From NCBI GenBank assembly GCA_016926265.1, contig JAFGOW010000200.1, positions 1 through 39,328 of the forward strand: a stretch of 39,328 nt of DNA, in the 5' to 3' direction. Both the position numbers and the translations under genes were made by a program. The notes beneath the pieces were generated by a model. It did no database searches, was not told where the DNA came from, and saw only the letters and a list, made by a program, of their open reading frames with translations. The stretch is from Deltaproteobacteria bacterium (GTDB lineage Bacteria; Desulfobacterota; Desulfuromonadia; Desulfuromonadales; JAAYDE01). Every line of letters starts with the position of its first letter. Position 1 is the first letter of the stretch. Below, piece by piece: positions 1 to 8,343 of the stretch.

Positions 1-2
1 CC

Positions 3-602
3 GAATTCGTCACCACCACCACCCACAAGACCCTGCGCGGTCCGCGCGGCGGCATGATCCTGTGCCGGGAGGAATTCGGCAAGGCCATCAACAGCAACAT
101 CTTCCCCGGCATCCAGGGTGGGCCCCTGATGCATGTCATCGCCGCCAAGGCGGTGGCTTTCAAGGAAGCGCTGGAACCCTCTTTCAAGGACTACGCCCGG
201 CAGGTGGTAAAAAATGCCAAAGCTCTGGCTGCGGGCCTGTTGAACCGCGGCTTCAACCTGGTTTCCGGCGGCACCGACAACCATCTGATGCTGGTGGACC
301 TGTCCGGCACCGAGATCACCGGCAAGGTGGCCGAGGCGACCCTGGAAAAGGCCGGTATCACCGTCAACAAGAACGCCGTGCCGTTCGACACCCGCTCTCC
401 TTTCATTACCAGCGGCTTCCGGATCGGAACTCCGGCCGCCACCACCCGGGGTCTGAAGGAAGCCGATATGGAGCAGGTGGCCGCCTGGATCCAACGGGCT
501 TTGCGGAATCCCGAGGATGAGCCGGCACTCCAGGCCATTCGCCGGGAAGTCAGAAACCTTTGCGAGCAGCATCCTCTTTACGCCCATCATCTGCAGCGAT
601 GA
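3..602 (+). CDS. glyA: Serine hydroxymethyltransferase, 3' part
   Basis: This is the C-terminal ~199 residues of the PLP enzyme that interconverts serine and glycine while charging tetrahydrofolate with a one-carbon unit in the cytoplasm. The open frame runs in from the left edge, before the ATG chosen by the ORF track. It opens with [15 protein letters not shown], the family signature whose lysine forms the Schiff base with PLP. The downstream segments [24 protein letters not shown] and [14 protein letters not shown] are also typical. The N-terminal half lies outside the window. The stop codon overlaps the start of the dCMP deaminase gene (ATGA), so the two are probably translated in coupling. 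One-carbon folate chemistry and dCMP deamination both feed dTMP synthesis, which makes the pairing sensible. Identity is very secure. Confidence 0.97.
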   Translation, partial: EFVTTTTHKTLRGPRGGMILCREEFGKAINSNIFPGIQGGPLMHVIAAKAVAFKEALEPSFKDYARQVVKNAKALAAGLLNRGFNLVSGGTDNHLMLVDLSGTEITGKVAEATLEKAGITVNKNAVPFDTRSPFITSGFRIGTPAATTRGLKEADMEQVAAWIQRALRNPEDEPALQAIRREVRNLCEQHPLYAHHLQR

Positions 603-1078
603 AACGCCCCTCCTGGGAAGAGTATTTCATGGAAATCGCCCAACTGGTGGCCAGGCGTTCCACCTGCCTGCGGCGCCAGGTCGGGGCCGTTCTTGTAAAG
701 GATAAGCATTTGCTGGCGACGGGTTACAACGGCGCCCCCTCCGGTATCGCCCACTGCCTCGATATCGGCTGCCTGCGGCAGGAACTGGGGGTCCCTTCCG
801 GGGAGCGCCATGAATTGTGCCGGGGGCTTCACGCCGAGCAGAACGCCATCATCCAGGCCGCCAAGCACGGCATCAACATCGACGGCTCGACCTTGTTCTG
901 CACCACCTTCCCCTGTGTTATCTGTTCGAAGATGCTCATCAACGCCGGCATTGCGCGCATCGTTTATCGGGAGGGGTATCCGGACGACCTGGCCATGAAA
1001 CTGCTCCGTGAAGCTGGGTTGGCCTTGGCGTCCATCGATTCGGTCGTCATCCCGGCGGCCAAAGGGGATGGACCGTGA
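599..1078 (+). CDS. dCMP deaminase (ComEB-like cytidine/deoxycytidylate deaminase)
   Basis: Predicted zinc-dependent deaminase of 159 residues that converts dCMP to dUMP, the precursor of dTMP. The zinc site is visible as HAE (about residues 78-80) and PCVIC (C106 and C109), the latter within [12 protein letters not shown]. The N-terminal [12 protein letters not shown] and TGYNGAPSG segments are typical of the deoxycytidylate deaminase branch rather than of tRNA or riboflavin deaminases. The ORF track begins at 560. I prefer the ATG at 599 because it overlaps the glyA stop and gives the usual N-terminus [18 protein letters not shown]. It overlaps nrdR by 4 nt at its end. The ComEB name comes from Bacillus competence operons; a competence role is not implied here. 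Confidence 0.93.
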   Translation: MKRPSWEEYFMEIAQLVARRSTCLRRQVGAVLVKDKHLLATGYNGAPSGIAHCLDIGCLRQELGVPSGERHELCRGLHAEQNAIIQAAKHGINIDGSTLFCTTFPCVICSKMLINAGIARIVYREGYPDDLAMKLLREAGLALASIDSVVIPAAKGDGP

Positions 1079-1530
1079 AGTGCCCGTTTTGCGACTGTCC
1101 CGACACCAAGGTCATCGACTCCCGGCTCGGGAAGGAAGGGGACGCCATCCGCCGTCGGCGGGAATGCATCTCCTGCCAGCGCCGTTTCACCACCTATGAA
1201 CGGATCGAGGAGACCCTTCCCAGGGTCATCAAAAAGGACGGCCGGCGGGAGCTTTTCGACCGCCAGAAAATCATCGCCGGGATTCTGCGTGCCTGTGAGA
1301 AGCGGCCGGTCCCCATTGCCACCATCGAAAGGATCGTCGATCAACTGGAGCTCTCTTTCATGGAAGGGGGGGAACGGGAGATCGAATCGAGCCGCATCGG
1401 CGAGGCGGTGATGCAGGCCCTTCACGATATCGATCAGGTCGCCTATGTGCGCTTTGCCTCCGTTTACAGGGAGTTCAAGGACCTGGGGGAATTCATGACG
1501 GAGCTCAAGGATCTGCTTCAGAAACAGTAG
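1075..1530 (+). CDS. nrdR: Transcriptional repressor NrdR
   Basis: NrdR senses ATP/dATP and represses ribonucleotide reductase genes by binding paired NrdR boxes. The 151-residue product has the expected length. Its N-terminal zinc ribbon is visible as CPFC (C3, C6) and CISC (C31, C34) around the conserved VIDSR segment, followed by RRFTTYER. An ATP-cone domain starts near [16 protein letters not shown], and the C-terminal part has [14 protein letters not shown]. The start is a GTG at 1075 that overlaps the upstream stop; MKCPFC is the invariant NrdR N-terminus, which fixes the choice. It sits between a dCMP deaminase and ribD, so nucleotide supply genes are grouped. No obvious NrdR box was noticed in the window, so its targets are probably elsewhere. 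Confidence 0.97.
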   Translation: MKCPFCDCPDTKVIDSRLGKEGDAIRRRRECISCQRRFTTYERIEETLPRVIKKDGRRELFDRQKIIAGILRACEKRPVPIATIERIVDQLELSFMEGGEREIESSRIGEAVMQALHDIDQVAYVRFASVYREFKDLGEFMTELKDLLQKQ

Positions 1531-1568
1531 CGACGGGGCGGTCACGGAGGGCCGGACCGGCAACGGAG

Positions 1569-2675
1569 ATGGACGACCTGGAAAAAATCATGCGGCGGGC
1601 TCTGGAACTGGCCCGCAAAGGGGAGGGGAGGACCTGTCCCAACCCCCCCGTCGGCGCGGTAGTGGTGCGGGACGGCGAGATTGTCGGCGAGGGGTATCAT
1701 CCCCAGGCCGGCATGCCCCATGCTGAAATCTATGCCCTCAAAGAGGCTGCCGGGCGGAGTCGCGGCGCCGATCTTTTCGTCACCCTGGAACCCTGTTCCC
1801 ACCCCGGCAAGACCATGGCCTGCACCGATGCGATCCAGCGCGCCGGCATCGGGCGGGTGGTGGTCGGGTGCCGTGATCCCAACCCCAAGGTCGACGGCCG
1901 TGGTCTGGAGGCTTTGGAAAAAGCCGGCATCCCGGTCCGTTCCGGAGTTTTGGAAAAGGAGTGCAGCCGCCTCATTGCGCCTTTTGCCAAGCACATCCGG
2001 ACCGGGTTTCCCTTTGTCACTCTGAAAACCGCCATGACCCTCGATGGGCAGATCGCCACCGTCAGTGGCGATTCGCGATGGATATCCAATGAGTTGAGCC
2101 GGTTGTGGGTGCATCGTCTGCGGGACAAGGTAGACGCCATTATGGTCGGCGCCGGAACCGTGATGCGGGACGATCCGCAACTGACCACCCGGCTTCCGGA
2201 AGGGGGGAGGGACCCCGTCCGCATCGTGGTCGATTCGCGGCTGGAGATTTCCGAACAGGCGCGGCTGTTTCAACTGGCCTCCGAGGCCCCGACCCTGATC
2301 GCCGTTTCCTCACAGGCCTCCCCAGAAAAGATGGAGCGGTTGCGGGAACGTGGGGTCGAATTCCTGACGGTTCCCGGCTCCGGCGACCGGGTCGATCTCC
2401 GGGAACTGTTTCGGGTTTTGGGAAAGCGGGGTGTTCAGAGTCTGCTGCTGGAAGGGGGGAGTCGCCTCAACGGCGCCGTCTGGAGGGAACATCTGGTCGA
2501 CCGGGTGGTGGTTTGCGTCGCTCCCAAACTGCTCGGGGGCGGCGACGGCATTCGGTTCTTTTCCGGGCCGGGAGTGGCCTGGATGTCCGAGGCGACCCGG
2601 TTGGAGGAGGTTCTGATCACCGCCATGGGGGACGACGTTTTGATTGAGGGGATGGTTCCATGTTCACCGGATTGA
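1569..2675 (+). CDS. ribD: Bifunctional riboflavin biosynthesis deaminase/reductase RibD
   Basis: Catalyses two steps of riboflavin synthesis: deamination of the GTP cyclohydrolase II product, then NADPH-dependent reduction of the ribose side chain. The N-terminal deaminase domain (about 1-145) carries the zinc ligands HAE (51-53), PCSHPGKTMAC (C76, C85) and the family segment CPNPPVGAVVV. The C-terminal reductase domain (about 148-365) starts at PFVTLKTAMTLDGQIAT and contains DAIMVGAGTV and LLLEGGSRLN. The 368-residue length matches the E. coli enzyme closely. It follows nrdR by 38 nt and overlaps ribE by 16 nt, so this is a riboflavin operon. No FMN riboswitch fits in the short upstream gap. 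Confidence 0.97.
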   Translation: MDDLEKIMRRALELARKGEGRTCPNPPVGAVVVRDGEIVGEGYHPQAGMPHAEIYALKEAAGRSRGADLFVTLEPCSHPGKTMACTDAIQRAGIGRVVVGCRDPNPKVDGRGLEALEKAGIPVRSGVLEKECSRLIAPFAKHIRTGFPFVTLKTAMTLDGQIATVSGDSRWISNELSRLWVHRLRDKVDAIMVGAGTVMRDDPQLTTRLPEGGRDPVRIVVDSRLEISEQARLFQLASEAPTLIAVSSQASPEKMERLRERGVEFLTVPGSGDRVDLRELFRVLGKRGVQSLLLEGGSRLNGAVWREHLVDRVVVCVAPKLLGGGDGIRFFSGPGVAWMSEATRLEEVLITAMGDDVLIEGMVPCSPD

Positions 2676-3313
2676 TCGAAGGGATCGGAACGATGGCCGA
2701 AATCCGCCGCCAGGGGGAAAAATTCCAACTGACGGTGGTTTTGGGTGGAATCCCCGATGCGGAGCTCCGGATCGGGGACAGCATCGCTGTAAACGGGGTT
2801 TGCCTGACGGTGGTGGCAGCGGGGGAAGGCCGGTTCCGCGCCGATGTGTCGCCGGAAACGGTTTCCCGCACCTCGTTGGCGGCTCTTCAGGCCGGCTCCC
2901 CTGTCAATCTGGAAAGGGCGTTGCGGCTTTCCGATCGTTTCGGCGGCCATCTGGTCTACGGCCATGTGGATGGGACCGCTGTTTTGACCGAGAGGCGACC
3001 GGACGGCAACGCCGTCAGAATGCATTTTCGTCTGGAACAAAATATCAACCGTTATCTGGTGGCCAAGGGATCGGTGGCCATCGACGGGATCAGCCTCACC
3101 GTCAACGAGGTCGTCGAAACCGGGTTCGCCATTGCGGTCATCCCGCACACCCTGGAGCGGACCACCCTCCGTTACCGCCATCCCGGCGACGTGATGAACA
3201 TCGAGGTCGATATTCTGGCCAAGTTCGTCGAGCGCCTTTTGGCCTTGCCCGCCGATGGCGGCGAAGGAGGGAAGCTGAGCCCCCAATTCCTTGCGAAGCA
3301 CGGTTTTCTGTGA
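2660..3313 (+). CDS. ribE: Riboflavin synthase alpha subunit
   Basis: Dismutates two 6,7-dimethyl-8-ribityllumazine molecules to riboflavin plus the pyrimidinedione that re-enters the pathway. The 217-residue protein shows the tandem lumazine-binding repeats of the family. The first repeat begins [12 protein letters not shown] and includes [13 protein letters not shown]; the second includes [12 protein letters not shown] and [16 protein letters not shown]. The ATG lies inside the end of ribD, and MFTGLIE is the conserved N-terminus, so the start is firm. Some genomes call this gene ribC; I use ribE for the alpha-chain synthase. It acts with lumazine synthase RibH encoded just downstream. Confidence 0.97.
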   Translation: MFTGLIEGIGTMAEIRRQGEKFQLTVVLGGIPDAELRIGDSIAVNGVCLTVVAAGEGRFRADVSPETVSRTSLAALQAGSPVNLERALRLSDRFGGHLVYGHVDGTAVLTERRPDGNAVRMHFRLEQNINRYLVAKGSVAIDGISLTVNEVVETGFAIAVIPHTLERTTLRYRHPGDVMNIEVDILAKFVERLLALPADGGEGGKLSPQFLAKHGFL

Positions 3314-3346
3314 CATAATATCCCGTTTTCGCAAGAGGGAAAAACA

Positions 3347-4552
3347 ATGCCGACAGCCAATATTGAAGCCGCCCTGGAGGATATCCGGCAGGGCCGGATG
3401 ATCATCCTGGTGGATGACGAGGACCGGGAAAACGAGGGGGATCTGACCATGGCCGCCGAAAAGGTCACTCCCCAAGACATCAATTTCATGGCCAAGGAAG
3501 GGCGAGGGCTGATCTGCCTCTCTCTGACCGAAGAGCGGGCCGACCAGCTTGACCTGCCCTTGATGGTGCAGAACAACAGTTCCAGTTTCGGCACTGCCTT
3601 CACCGTCTCCATCGAAGCGCGGCGGGGGGTCTCAACCGGGATTTCCGCCGCCGACCGGGCACGGACCATTCAGGTGGCAATTGCCGATGACACCACCCCA
3701 TTGGATCTGGCCCGTCCCGGCCATGTTTTTCCGCTGCGGGCCAAAAGGGGGGGGGTTCTGGTGCGCACCGGCCAGACCGAGGGTTCCGTGGATCTGGCCC
3801 GCCTGGCCGGGATGAAACCGGCCGGGGTGATCTGCGAGGTTATGAACGACGACGGCACCATGGCGCGGATGCCGCAATTGCGGGATTTCTCCCGTAAGCA
3901 CGGGCTGCGCATCGTCTCCATCGCCGATCTGGTGGCTTATCGGATGCGCAAGGAACTGCTGGTGCGGCGGGCCGCCGAGACGGTGATCCCGACCCTGGTC
4001 GGCGGGGAATTTCGCGCTATCGGTTACGAGAACGATGTGGACCGGGCTCAGCACCTGGCCCTGGTCAAGGGGGATGTCCAGGGTGAGGAACCGGTGCTGG
4101 TGCGGGTCCATTCCGAGTGCCTGACCGGAGATGTCTTCGGGTCGTTGCGCTGTGACTGCGGCAAACAGCTGGAAGCCGCCATGGCCCAGATCGAAGCGGA
4201 GGGGCGGGGGGTTCTGCTCTACATGCGGCAGGAAGGGCGGGGGATCGGCCTTCTCAACAAGCTGCGGGCCTACGCTCTCCAGGACAAGGGGCAGGATACG
4301 GTGGAAGCCAATGTCTCCCTGGGGTTCAAACCGGACCTGCGCGATTACGGACTGGGCGCCCAGATCCTCCTGGATCTCGGTGTCCGCAGGCTGCGTCTGA
4401 TGACCAACAACCCCAAGAAGATCGTGGGCCTGGAAGGTTACGGACTGGAGGTTGTGGAACGGGTGCCGCTCCAGATTCCGGCCAATGGCAGCAACTGCCG
4501 CTATCTGCGCACCAAACGGGAAAAACTCGGTCATCTGTTGGAAGATATTTGA
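3347..4552 (+). CDS. ribBA: Bifunctional DHBP synthase / GTP cyclohydrolase II RibBA
   Basis: This fused enzyme makes both precursors of lumazine: 3,4-dihydroxy-2-butanone 4-phosphate from ribulose 5-phosphate (N-terminal half) and the pyrimidine from GTP (C-terminal half). The RibB half (about 1-200) has [11 protein letters not shown] (23-33), the acidic metal and substrate site, and GHVFPLRA. The RibA half (about 205-401) has the zinc cysteines in [18 protein letters not shown] (C258, C269, C271, the same spacing as E. coli RibA), then RQEGRGIGL and TNNPKKI. A good ribosome binding site (AAGAGGGA) precedes the ATG. Both halves look intact, unlike some RibBA proteins with a degenerate cyclohydrolase half. 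Confidence 0.97.
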   Translation: MPTANIEAALEDIRQGRMIILVDDEDRENEGDLTMAAEKVTPQDINFMAKEGRGLICLSLTEERADQLDLPLMVQNNSSSFGTAFTVSIEARRGVSTGISAADRARTIQVAIADDTTPLDLARPGHVFPLRAKRGGVLVRTGQTEGSVDLARLAGMKPAGVICEVMNDDGTMARMPQLRDFSRKHGLRIVSIADLVAYRMRKELLVRRAAETVIPTLVGGEFRAIGYENDVDRAQHLALVKGDVQGEEPVLVRVHSECLTGDVFGSLRCDCGKQLEAAMAQIEAEGRGVLLYMRQEGRGIGLLNKLRAYALQDKGQDTVEANVSLGFKPDLRDYGLGAQILLDLGVRRLRLMTNNPKKIVGLEGYGLEVVERVPLQIPANGSNCRYLRTKREKLGHLLEDI

Positions 4553-4574
4553 TTTTGTCTCAAAGGAAAAGGCC

Positions 4575-5039
4575 ATGCCCAACAACTATGAAGGTCATCT
4601 CAACGGAAGCGGTCTTCGCGTCGCCCTGGTGGTGGGGCGTTTCAACAGTTTCATTGCCGAGCGGTTGGTGGAAGGGGCGCTCGACGGGCTGCTTCGGCAC
4701 GGGGTCCGGGAGGAGGATGTCCACATTGCCCGGGTTCCCGGGGCTTTTGAAATTCCGCTGACCGCCCGCAAAATGGTGGAAACCGGCCGCTTCGACGCCG
4801 TCATCTGCCTTGGCGCCGTGATCCGGGGCTCCACCCCCCATTTCGATTATGTCTGCGCTGAGGTTTCCAAAGGGATCGCCTCCGTCGGTCTCAACGGCGG
4901 CCTGCCGGTCATTTTTGGGGTTCTGACCACCGATACCATCGAGCAGGCGATTGAAAGGGCCGGCACCAAGTCGGGAAACAAAGGGTTCGACGCCGCCCTG
5001 AGCGCCATCGAAATGGCCAACCTTTTCAAGTCGTTCTGA
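4575..5039 (+). CDS. ribH: 6,7-dimethyl-8-ribityllumazine synthase
   Basis: Condenses the products of the two RibBA activities to lumazine and usually assembles into pentamers or 60-mer capsids. The 154-residue product has the family segments [49 protein letters not shown] with its catalytic-site region, and [24 protein letters not shown]. The ORF track extends upstream to 4452, but that part overlaps ribBA out of frame. The ATG at 4575 has AAAGGAAAAGG just upstream and gives the normal N-terminus. It is the last riboflavin gene of the operon and is followed by nusB after 3 nt, a common pairing in proteobacteria. Confidence 0.96.
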   Translation: MPNNYEGHLNGSGLRVALVVGRFNSFIAERLVEGALDGLLRHGVREEDVHIARVPGAFEIPLTARKMVETGRFDAVICLGAVIRGSTPHFDYVCAEVSKGIASVGLNGGLPVIFGVLTTDTIEQAIERAGTKSGNKGFDAALSAIEMANLFKSF

Positions 5040-5042
5040 GCC

Positions 5043-5522
5043 ATGCCCGGAGGAAATCGCCGCATGGGGCGGGAGCTCGCCCTGAAAGTCCTTTACAGCC
5101 TGCCGGATCAGAAGGGGGATATCGCCCAGATTCTGAAAACCTTCTGGGAAAACTTTTCCTGGCAGGAAGAGGTTTCCGCGGATATTCCCGACAGCCATGT
5201 CATCCCACCCCCCGTTGCCGTACGGCGGTTTGCTGAAAGCCTGGTCTCCGGCGTGGTGGAGAACCGCGAAAAAATTGATTCGCTGCTGAAGACCCATTCC
5301 ACCAACTGGTCTCTTGACCGCATGGCCCGGGTCGATCTCTCGCTGCTGCGGCTGGGTGCCTTCGAACTGATCTTCTGTCCGGAAATCCCGGCCAGCGTCG
5401 TTATCAACGAAGCCATCGAAATCGGCAAACGGTTCGGGACCAAGGATACCCCCTCTTTTGTCAACGGCATCCTCGACAAGGTTTCCCATTCGGTGCGTCC
5501 GGCGGCGGATGCCGCTGACTGA
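5043..5522 (+). CDS. nusB: Transcription antitermination factor NusB
   Basis: NusB binds boxA RNA with NusE (S10) and supports antitermination of rRNA operons. The 159-residue product has the all-helical NusB layout. It begins RRMGRELALKVLYSLPDQKG and ends with the conserved DRMARVDLSLLRLGAFEL, PASVVINEAIEIGKRFGTKDTPSFVNGILDKV. The start at 5043 lies 3 nt after the ribH stop; an internal ATG giving MGREL is possible. The ribH-nusB linkage is widespread and probably reflects co-transcription only. Confidence 0.95.
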   Translation: MPGGNRRMGRELALKVLYSLPDQKGDIAQILKTFWENFSWQEEVSADIPDSHVIPPPVAVRRFAESLVSGVVENREKIDSLLKTHSTNWSLDRMARVDLSLLRLGAFELIFCPEIPASVVINEAIEIGKRFGTKDTPSFVNGILDKVSHSVRPAADAAD

Positions 5523-5570
5523 AAACCGCTTATTCGTATCGGAATCATTAGGATTTTCCGGAGCAGTGTC

Positions 5571-6884
5571 ATGAAGGATATCAAGATCGGCCTTCTCGGT
5601 TTCGGCACCGTCGGGGCCGGGGTGGTTGAGATTCTGGAGAAAAACGCCGCCCTTCTCAAAAACCGTCTGGGGGTCCCTCTGACCCTGGCGCAGGTGGCGG
5701 ATCTCGATATCAGCCGGGATCGGGGTGTTTCCATCGACCCTGTGCTGTTGACCACCGAGGCAGCCCAGGTGGTGGAAAATCCCGATATCGACATCGTCGT
5801 GGAACTGATCGGCGGCTACGAGCCGGCCCGCACCCTGGTGATGGCGGCCCTGGCCTGCGGCAAATCGGTGGTGACCGCCAACAAAGCGCTGTTGGCCCGG
5901 CATGGAGAGGAGATCTATGCCGAGGCGGACCGTTGCGGCGGGGAGATCTTTTTCGAGGCTTCCGTCGGCGGGGGTATCCCGCTGATCACCTCCATCAAGG
6001 AAAACCTCGGCGCCAACCATTTTCACGCCATCCTCGGCATTCTCAACGGCACCTGCAATTACATCCTGACCCGGATGACCCAAAACGGCGAGAGTTTCGG
6101 CGCGGTTCTCAAGGATGCCCAGGAGAAAGGGTTCGCCGAAGCCGATCCCACCTTTGACGTGGAGGGGATCGATACCGCCCATAAACTGGCGGTTCTGATC
6201 GGTCTCTGTTTCGGCAGCATTCCCGATTTCAGGAACATCTACGTGGAAGGCATCTCCCGCATTTCCTCGGTGGATATCGACTTTGCGCGCCAGTTCGGCT
6301 ATGTCATCAAACTGCTGGCCATCAGCAAGCGGAGCGAGAACGGGATCGAAGCCCGCGTCCATCCCACCATGCTTCCCGAGGATCACCCCCTGGCCGCGGT
6401 GGACGGGGTTTTCAACGCCGTGGAGGTGGTCGGCGACTATGTCGGCCCGGTGACCTGGATCGGGCAGGGGGCCGGCAGAAAGGCCACCGCCAGCGCCGTG
6501 GTCGGCGACATTCTGCAGGCGGCCCGGAACCTGCGGGCCGGCGTCCGGCAGCGGACGGCGCCGCTCGGATACCTTCCCGCAGCGCTCCGAGCGCTTCCCA
6601 TCATTCCCATGGATGATCTGATGGGGCAGTTCTACCTCCGCTTCAGCGTCATCGACCGACCCGGGGTGCTGGGCAGGATCTCGACCATTCTGGGCGAGAA
6701 AGGGATCAGCATCGCCTCCATGATCCAGATGAAAAGAAAGGCCGACTCCCAGGTGCCGGTGGTGATGATGACCCATCGCACTCGGGAAGCGGCCATTCGC
6801 GCTGCCCTGGAGCGGATCGACAGCGATGGCGTGAATTGCGAGCCCAGCGTGTTGATCCGGATCGAAAACAGCGACAGCGACTGA
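5571..6884 (+). CDS. hom: Homoserine dehydrogenase with C-terminal ACT domain
   Basis: Reduces aspartate semialdehyde to homoserine with NAD(P)H at the branch point to methionine, threonine and isoleucine. The 437-residue protein starts with a Rossmann fold (GFGTVGAGVVEIL, residues 10-22), followed by VVTANKALLA and the catalytic-domain segments EASVGGGIPLI, GILNGTCNYILTRM and DPTFDVEGIDTAHKL. The last ~85 residues (FYLRFSVIDRPGVLGRIST onward) are an ACT domain, normally the site of threonine feedback inhibition. There is no aspartokinase fusion. It is 48 nt downstream of nusB and may share that transcript. A hairpin with a short T-run follows the stop. Confidence 0.96.
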   Translation: MKDIKIGLLGFGTVGAGVVEILEKNAALLKNRLGVPLTLAQVADLDISRDRGVSIDPVLLTTEAAQVVENPDIDIVVELIGGYEPARTLVMAALACGKSVVTANKALLARHGEEIYAEADRCGGEIFFEASVGGGIPLITSIKENLGANHFHAILGILNGTCNYILTRMTQNGESFGAVLKDAQEKGFAEADPTFDVEGIDTAHKLAVLIGLCFGSIPDFRNIYVEGISRISSVDIDFARQFGYVIKLLAISKRSENGIEARVHPTMLPEDHPLAAVDGVFNAVEVVGDYVGPVTWIGQGAGRKATASAVVGDILQAARNLRAGVRQRTAPLGYLPAALRALPIIPMDDLMGQFYLRFSVIDRPGVLGRISTILGEKGISIASMIQMKRKADSQVPVVMMTHRTREAAIRAALERIDSDGVNCEPSVLIRIENSDSD

Positions 6885-6886
6885 AA

Positions 6887-6917
6887 AGGGGGATTCGGCT
6901 TCTCTCGAATCCCTTTG
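6887..6917 (+). terminator. Probable intrinsic terminator after hom
   Basis: An 8-bp perfect stem, GGGATTCG / CGAATCCC, with an 8-nt loop starts 5 nt after the hom stop codon. It can extend through G-T pairs into an A-run/T-run. The trailing T-tract is only three bases, so termination efficiency is uncertain. The change of gene content after it (stress and housekeeping singles) fits an operon end. Confidence 0.55.
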
Positions 6918-7003
6918 ACCTCTCGATTTGGGTTTTGGGGCGCCGACCCCCTCCTTTCCCGGTTTTCCCTTCCGATCCCTGGCCCCTTAAGGTTTTGCCC
7001 GAC

Positions 7004-7031
7004 TTGAGGGCCTCCTCCCCTTTGCTAGAAT
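7004..7031 (+). promoter_or_regulatory. Candidate promoter for hsp20
   Basis: TTGAGG, a 16-nt spacer and TAGAAT (5 of 6 matches to the sigma-70 -10 box) lie 39 nt before the hsp20 ATG. The CTTGAG core also resembles the -35 half of heat-shock (sigma-32) promoters, but no CCCCAT-type -10 sits at the right distance. No CIRCE repeat is present. A strong ribosome binding site (GAGGAGGCGG) follows. Confidence 0.45.
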
Positions 7032-7069
7032 GAAATCATAACGCATCAAAAATCTTTGAGGAGGCGGAT

Positions 7070-7585
7070 ATGGCAGGCCATGGACATCGCAAGGATGAAG
7101 GGGAGAGTGTCGAAAAAAGGGTGCCGGTGCCGGTCGAGGAGGAACGGCGGCGGCTGAGCCCTTTCGAGGACATGGAGAAATGGTTCGATAATGTCTTTAA
7201 CCGGCGGTTTTTCCCTTCCGGGTGGTTCCCTCGGTCGCGGTTTTTGGAGGAAGGGGCCATCTCCCCCTCGGTGGACATTTTCGAGGACGGCGATGAGCTG
7301 GTGGTCAAGGCCGAGGTTCCCGGCATGAAAAAAGACGAGATCGAGGTGAACATCAGCGGCGATTACATCACCATTTCCGGCGAGAAAAAGACCGAGGAAA
7401 AGGTGGAAAAGAAAAACTATTACCGCTACGAGCGTTCTTTCGGTTCCTTCAACAGGCGCCTTCCGCTGCCGGTGGAAACCCGCATCGACGAGGCCCGCGC
7501 CACCTTCCGGGACGGCATACTGGAGATTCGTCTCCCCAAGACGGAAAAGGCCCGGGTCGCGGCCAAGAAGATCCCCATCGACTGA
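7070..7585 (+). CDS. Small heat shock protein, Hsp20/alpha-crystallin family
   Basis: Predicted ATP-independent holdase that binds unfolding proteins in the cytoplasm and passes them to DnaK/ClpB. The 171-residue protein has a charged N-terminal arm (about 1-60, rich in E and R). The alpha-crystallin domain (about 64-160) contains SVDIFEDGDELVVKAEVPGM, a central ISGEKK strand and GILEIRLPK, followed by a KKIPID tail that resembles the IxI assembly motif. It begins after a strong GAGGAGG ribosome binding site and is flanked by a terminator-like hairpin, so it is probably a single-gene unit or linked only to the nicotinamidase gene. The family is certain; the paralogue is not assignable. Confidence 0.93.
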   Translation: MAGHGHRKDEGESVEKRVPVPVEEERRRLSPFEDMEKWFDNVFNRRFFPSGWFPRSRFLEEGAISPSVDIFEDGDELVVKAEVPGMKKDEIEVNISGDYITISGEKKTEEKVEKKNYYRYERSFGSFNRRLPLPVETRIDEARATFRDGILEIRLPKTEKARVAAKKIPID

Positions 7586-7634
7586 TTCCCGCGGCTTTCC
7601 GAAGATCGGTTTTCGACAGAGGGGAGGAGCAGAG

Positions 7635-8282
7635 ATGGGGTTTTTTCTCGGTGGCCGCGACGCCTTGATCGTGGTGGATATGCAGCGGGATTTTCTCCCC
7701 GGCGGGGCTCTGGCTGTTGCCGGGGGGGACTGGATTCTTCCCGGCATCAATGCTCTGATGGATCATTTTCGCCAGCGGGAAGGGCGGATCATCCTCACCC
7801 AGGACTGGCATCCTCCTGGGCACCTCTCCTTTGCTTCCAGCCATCCGGGGAAAAATCCCTTCGCTCCGGTTGCTGGGATTGAGGGGATCGGGCCGCTGCT
7901 GTGGCCCGATCACTGTGTTGCCGGGAGCGCCGGAGCCGATTTCTCGCCCCAGCTCGAAACGGTTGGAGCCCATCTGGTAATCCGCAAGGGGTACCATCGG
8001 GCCATCGACAGCTATTCGACCTTTGTCGAAAACGACCGGCTGACCCCCACCGGGCTGGCAGGATACCTGAAGGAGGTCGCTGCCGGACGGATTTTTCTGT
8101 GCGGACTGGCTCTTGATTATTGCGTCTACTGGTCGGCCGTCGATGGCCGCAAGAAGGGTTTCGAGGTAGTGGTGATTCCCGACCTGTGCCGCGGCATCGG
8201 CGCCAGGAGCAGCGCGGAAGCGCTCCAGGCCATGAACGGGCTCGGCATTTTGACCGCCCGACCCGAGGAGATCATGGCTTAG
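7635..8282 (+). CDS. pncA: Nicotinamidase (isochorismatase superfamily)
   Basis: Predicted to hydrolyse nicotinamide to nicotinate plus ammonia in NAD salvage. The catalytic triad aligns with E. coli PncA: D15 in VVDMQRDF, K118 in VIRKGYH and C163 in LALDYCV. The metal-binding segment TQDWHPPGHLSFAS (D57, H59) and WPDHCV (H93) are also present, as are the family segments IDSYSTF and DLCRGIG. Length 215 residues is normal. A GGGGAGG ribosome binding site precedes the ATG. The gap of 49 nt after hsp20 allows co-transcription. Pyrazinamidase-type side activity is common in the family but is not inferable here. Confidence 0.93.
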   Translation: MGFFLGGRDALIVVDMQRDFLPGGALAVAGGDWILPGINALMDHFRQREGRIILTQDWHPPGHLSFASSHPGKNPFAPVAGIEGIGPLLWPDHCVAGSAGADFSPQLETVGAHLVIRKGYHRAIDSYSTFVENDRLTPTGLAGYLKEVAAGRIFLCGLALDYCVYWSAVDGRKKGFEVVVIPDLCRGIGARSSAEALQAMNGLGILTARPEEIMA

Positions 8283-8343
8283 CCGCAGCTTTTCGGGACG
8301 GCAGGTTCCTGCCGGGAGGCTGGGGTCGGCGGCGGAGCGCAGC

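Noticed and set aside
1531-1568. FMN riboswitch before the riboflavin genes
   Set aside because: The gap is only 38 nt, far too short for an FMN aptamer, and no aptamer-like sequence appears before ribE, ribBA or ribH either.
2435-3475. 346-codon minus-strand ORF opposite ribD/ribE
   Set aside because: It is a shadow ORF; ribD, ribE and ribBA on the plus strand are fully supported by motifs.
4560-6776. 738-codon minus-strand ORF opposite ribH, nusB and hom
   Set aside because: It is a shadow of three certain plus-strand genes. Its composition (rich in G, H, D, P) is typical of the antisense of GC-rich coding DNA, and no family is recognisable.
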